From: Ketobacter sp.
GTDB lineage: Bacteria; Pseudomonadota; Gammaproteobacteria; Pseudomonadales; Ketobacteraceae
Assembly (NCBI RefSeq): GCF_003671495.1
Contig: NZ_RCHN01000023.1
Span: 62,001 to 126,000 of the forward strand
DNA: 64,000 nucleotides
Direction: 5' to 3'
Under the pieces are notes generated by a model that worked only from the letters and a program-made list of their open reading frames with translations, was not told the DNA's origin and did not search any database. The translations under genes were made by a program, and so were the position numbers. Below are positions 63,669 through 64,000 of the stretch, piece by piece. Numbering within the stretch: the first letter of the stretch is position 1; the number at the start of each line of letters is the position of its first letter.

Positions 63669-64000
63669 CACCGCCGTCCACCCTTAGATCATGCAGGGTG
63701 ATATGGCGGGCCTCGTCGCTGGCCAGAAAGCGCACGGCGTTGGCGATGTCCTCGGGGGACGCGATGCGCTGCAGGGGAATCCCCAGGCGAAACTGCTCCG
63801 GGGAACCCTGCAATACCCCGGCGGGCACTTCATCGGAGGTCCACAATTGCCGTTGCATGTCGGTGTCGGTGGAACCCGGTGAGACGATGTTGCAGCGGAT
63901 TCCGTAGGGTGCCAGCTCCAGGCCCAGGCAGCGGGTGAACTGGTGGCTGGCGGCTTTGGAGGCGGCGTAGGCACCCATCTGGGTCCGGGCCGTGGTGGCG
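63652..64000 (-). CDS. entA: 2,3-dihydro-2,3-dihydroxybenzoate dehydrogenase, C-terminal part
   Basis: The gene is cut by the right edge; about 116 C-terminal codons are visible. The segment [21 protein letters not shown] holds the SDR catalytic Tyr-x-x-x-Lys (YAASK), and [14 protein letters not shown] plus [42 protein letters not shown] matches EntA closely rather than other SDRs. EntA makes 2,3-dihydroxybenzoate for catecholate siderophores. It converges with the ABC ATPase gene, overlapping by 17 bases. The remaining siderophore synthesis genes presumably lie to the right. Confidence 0.92.
   Translation of the reverse strand, partial: ATTARTQMGAYAASKAASHQFTRCLGLELAPYGIRCNIVSPGSTDTDMQRQLWTSDEVPAGVLQGSPEQFRLGIPLQRIASPEDIANAVRFLASDEARHITLHDLRVDGGATLDA

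Noticed and set aside
1..64000. tRNA, rRNA, insertion sequence or prophage
   Set aside because: No TTCGAAT-type T-loop with a matching acceptor stem, no transposase or integrase-like reading frame, and no phage structural gene was seen on either strand.

Overview
The window reads as chromosomal DNA of a moderately GC-rich, free-living, respiratory gammaproteobacterium. Supporting genes are a PanP-type decarboxylase, an acs/DcaP/response-regulator set, a thrB-DUF2782 pair, many c-type cytochromes, a DcaP porin and lipoproteins with Gram-negative lipoboxes. An aquatic or hydrocarbon-associated lineage near Alcanivoracaceae/Pseudomonadales fits, but that placement is inference. I see no rRNA, tRNA, CRISPR array, IS element or phage gene.

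Layout. 1-4.8 kb: nitric-oxide signalling. A left-truncated H-NOX gene diverges from an operon of a response regulator with a degenerate HD-GYP domain, a FIST-domain (NosP-like) protein and a histidine kinase. 4.9-6.8 kb: two polysaccharide genes (a WecG-type transferase with an extra sugar-transferase-like N-terminus, and a small phosphoglycosyl transferase) behind a sigma-54-like promoter. 6.8-16 kb: accessory genes, including an XRE-MmyB regulator with a perfect operator, a DUF2834 protein, a lone periplasmic sensor-domain protein, an AraC regulator divergent from a Baeyer-Villiger-type monooxygenase, and a large lipoprotein hydrolase. 15-18.7 kb: a metal locus in which a CsoR/RcnR-family repressor and an EamA transporter with a His-rich tail diverge from a His-rich small protein, a HupE/UreJ-like protein and two exported or anchored proteins. 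19.9-23.3 kb: an MbnP/MbnH-like 'metallo-mystery pair' with a predicted outer-membrane partner.

24.8-34.2 kb is the most striking block. Five tightly packed genes encode two transglutaminase-like proteins, two circularly permuted ATP-grasp proteins and two alpha-E modules (one fused, one free). This is a doubled version of a predicted but uncharacterised peptide-ligation/modification system. It is followed by a GGDEF cyclase, a GNAT, a secreted protein with nine roughly 80-residue repeats, and a RoxA-like three-heme lipoprotein.

42.5-57.4 kb is mixed core and accessory metabolism: thrB, panP, dcaP divergent from acs, a CrbR/ErdR-like regulator, a MerR-CopA operon with a textbook MerR promoter and a 22-codon microprotein gene, a TIGR01777 epimerase and a three-heme cytochrome. 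57.5-64 kb is iron uptake: an AraC regulator divergent from a TonB-dependent receptor, a complete FecB/C/E-type ABC transporter, and the 3' part of entA, which implies a catecholate siderophore cluster beyond the right edge.
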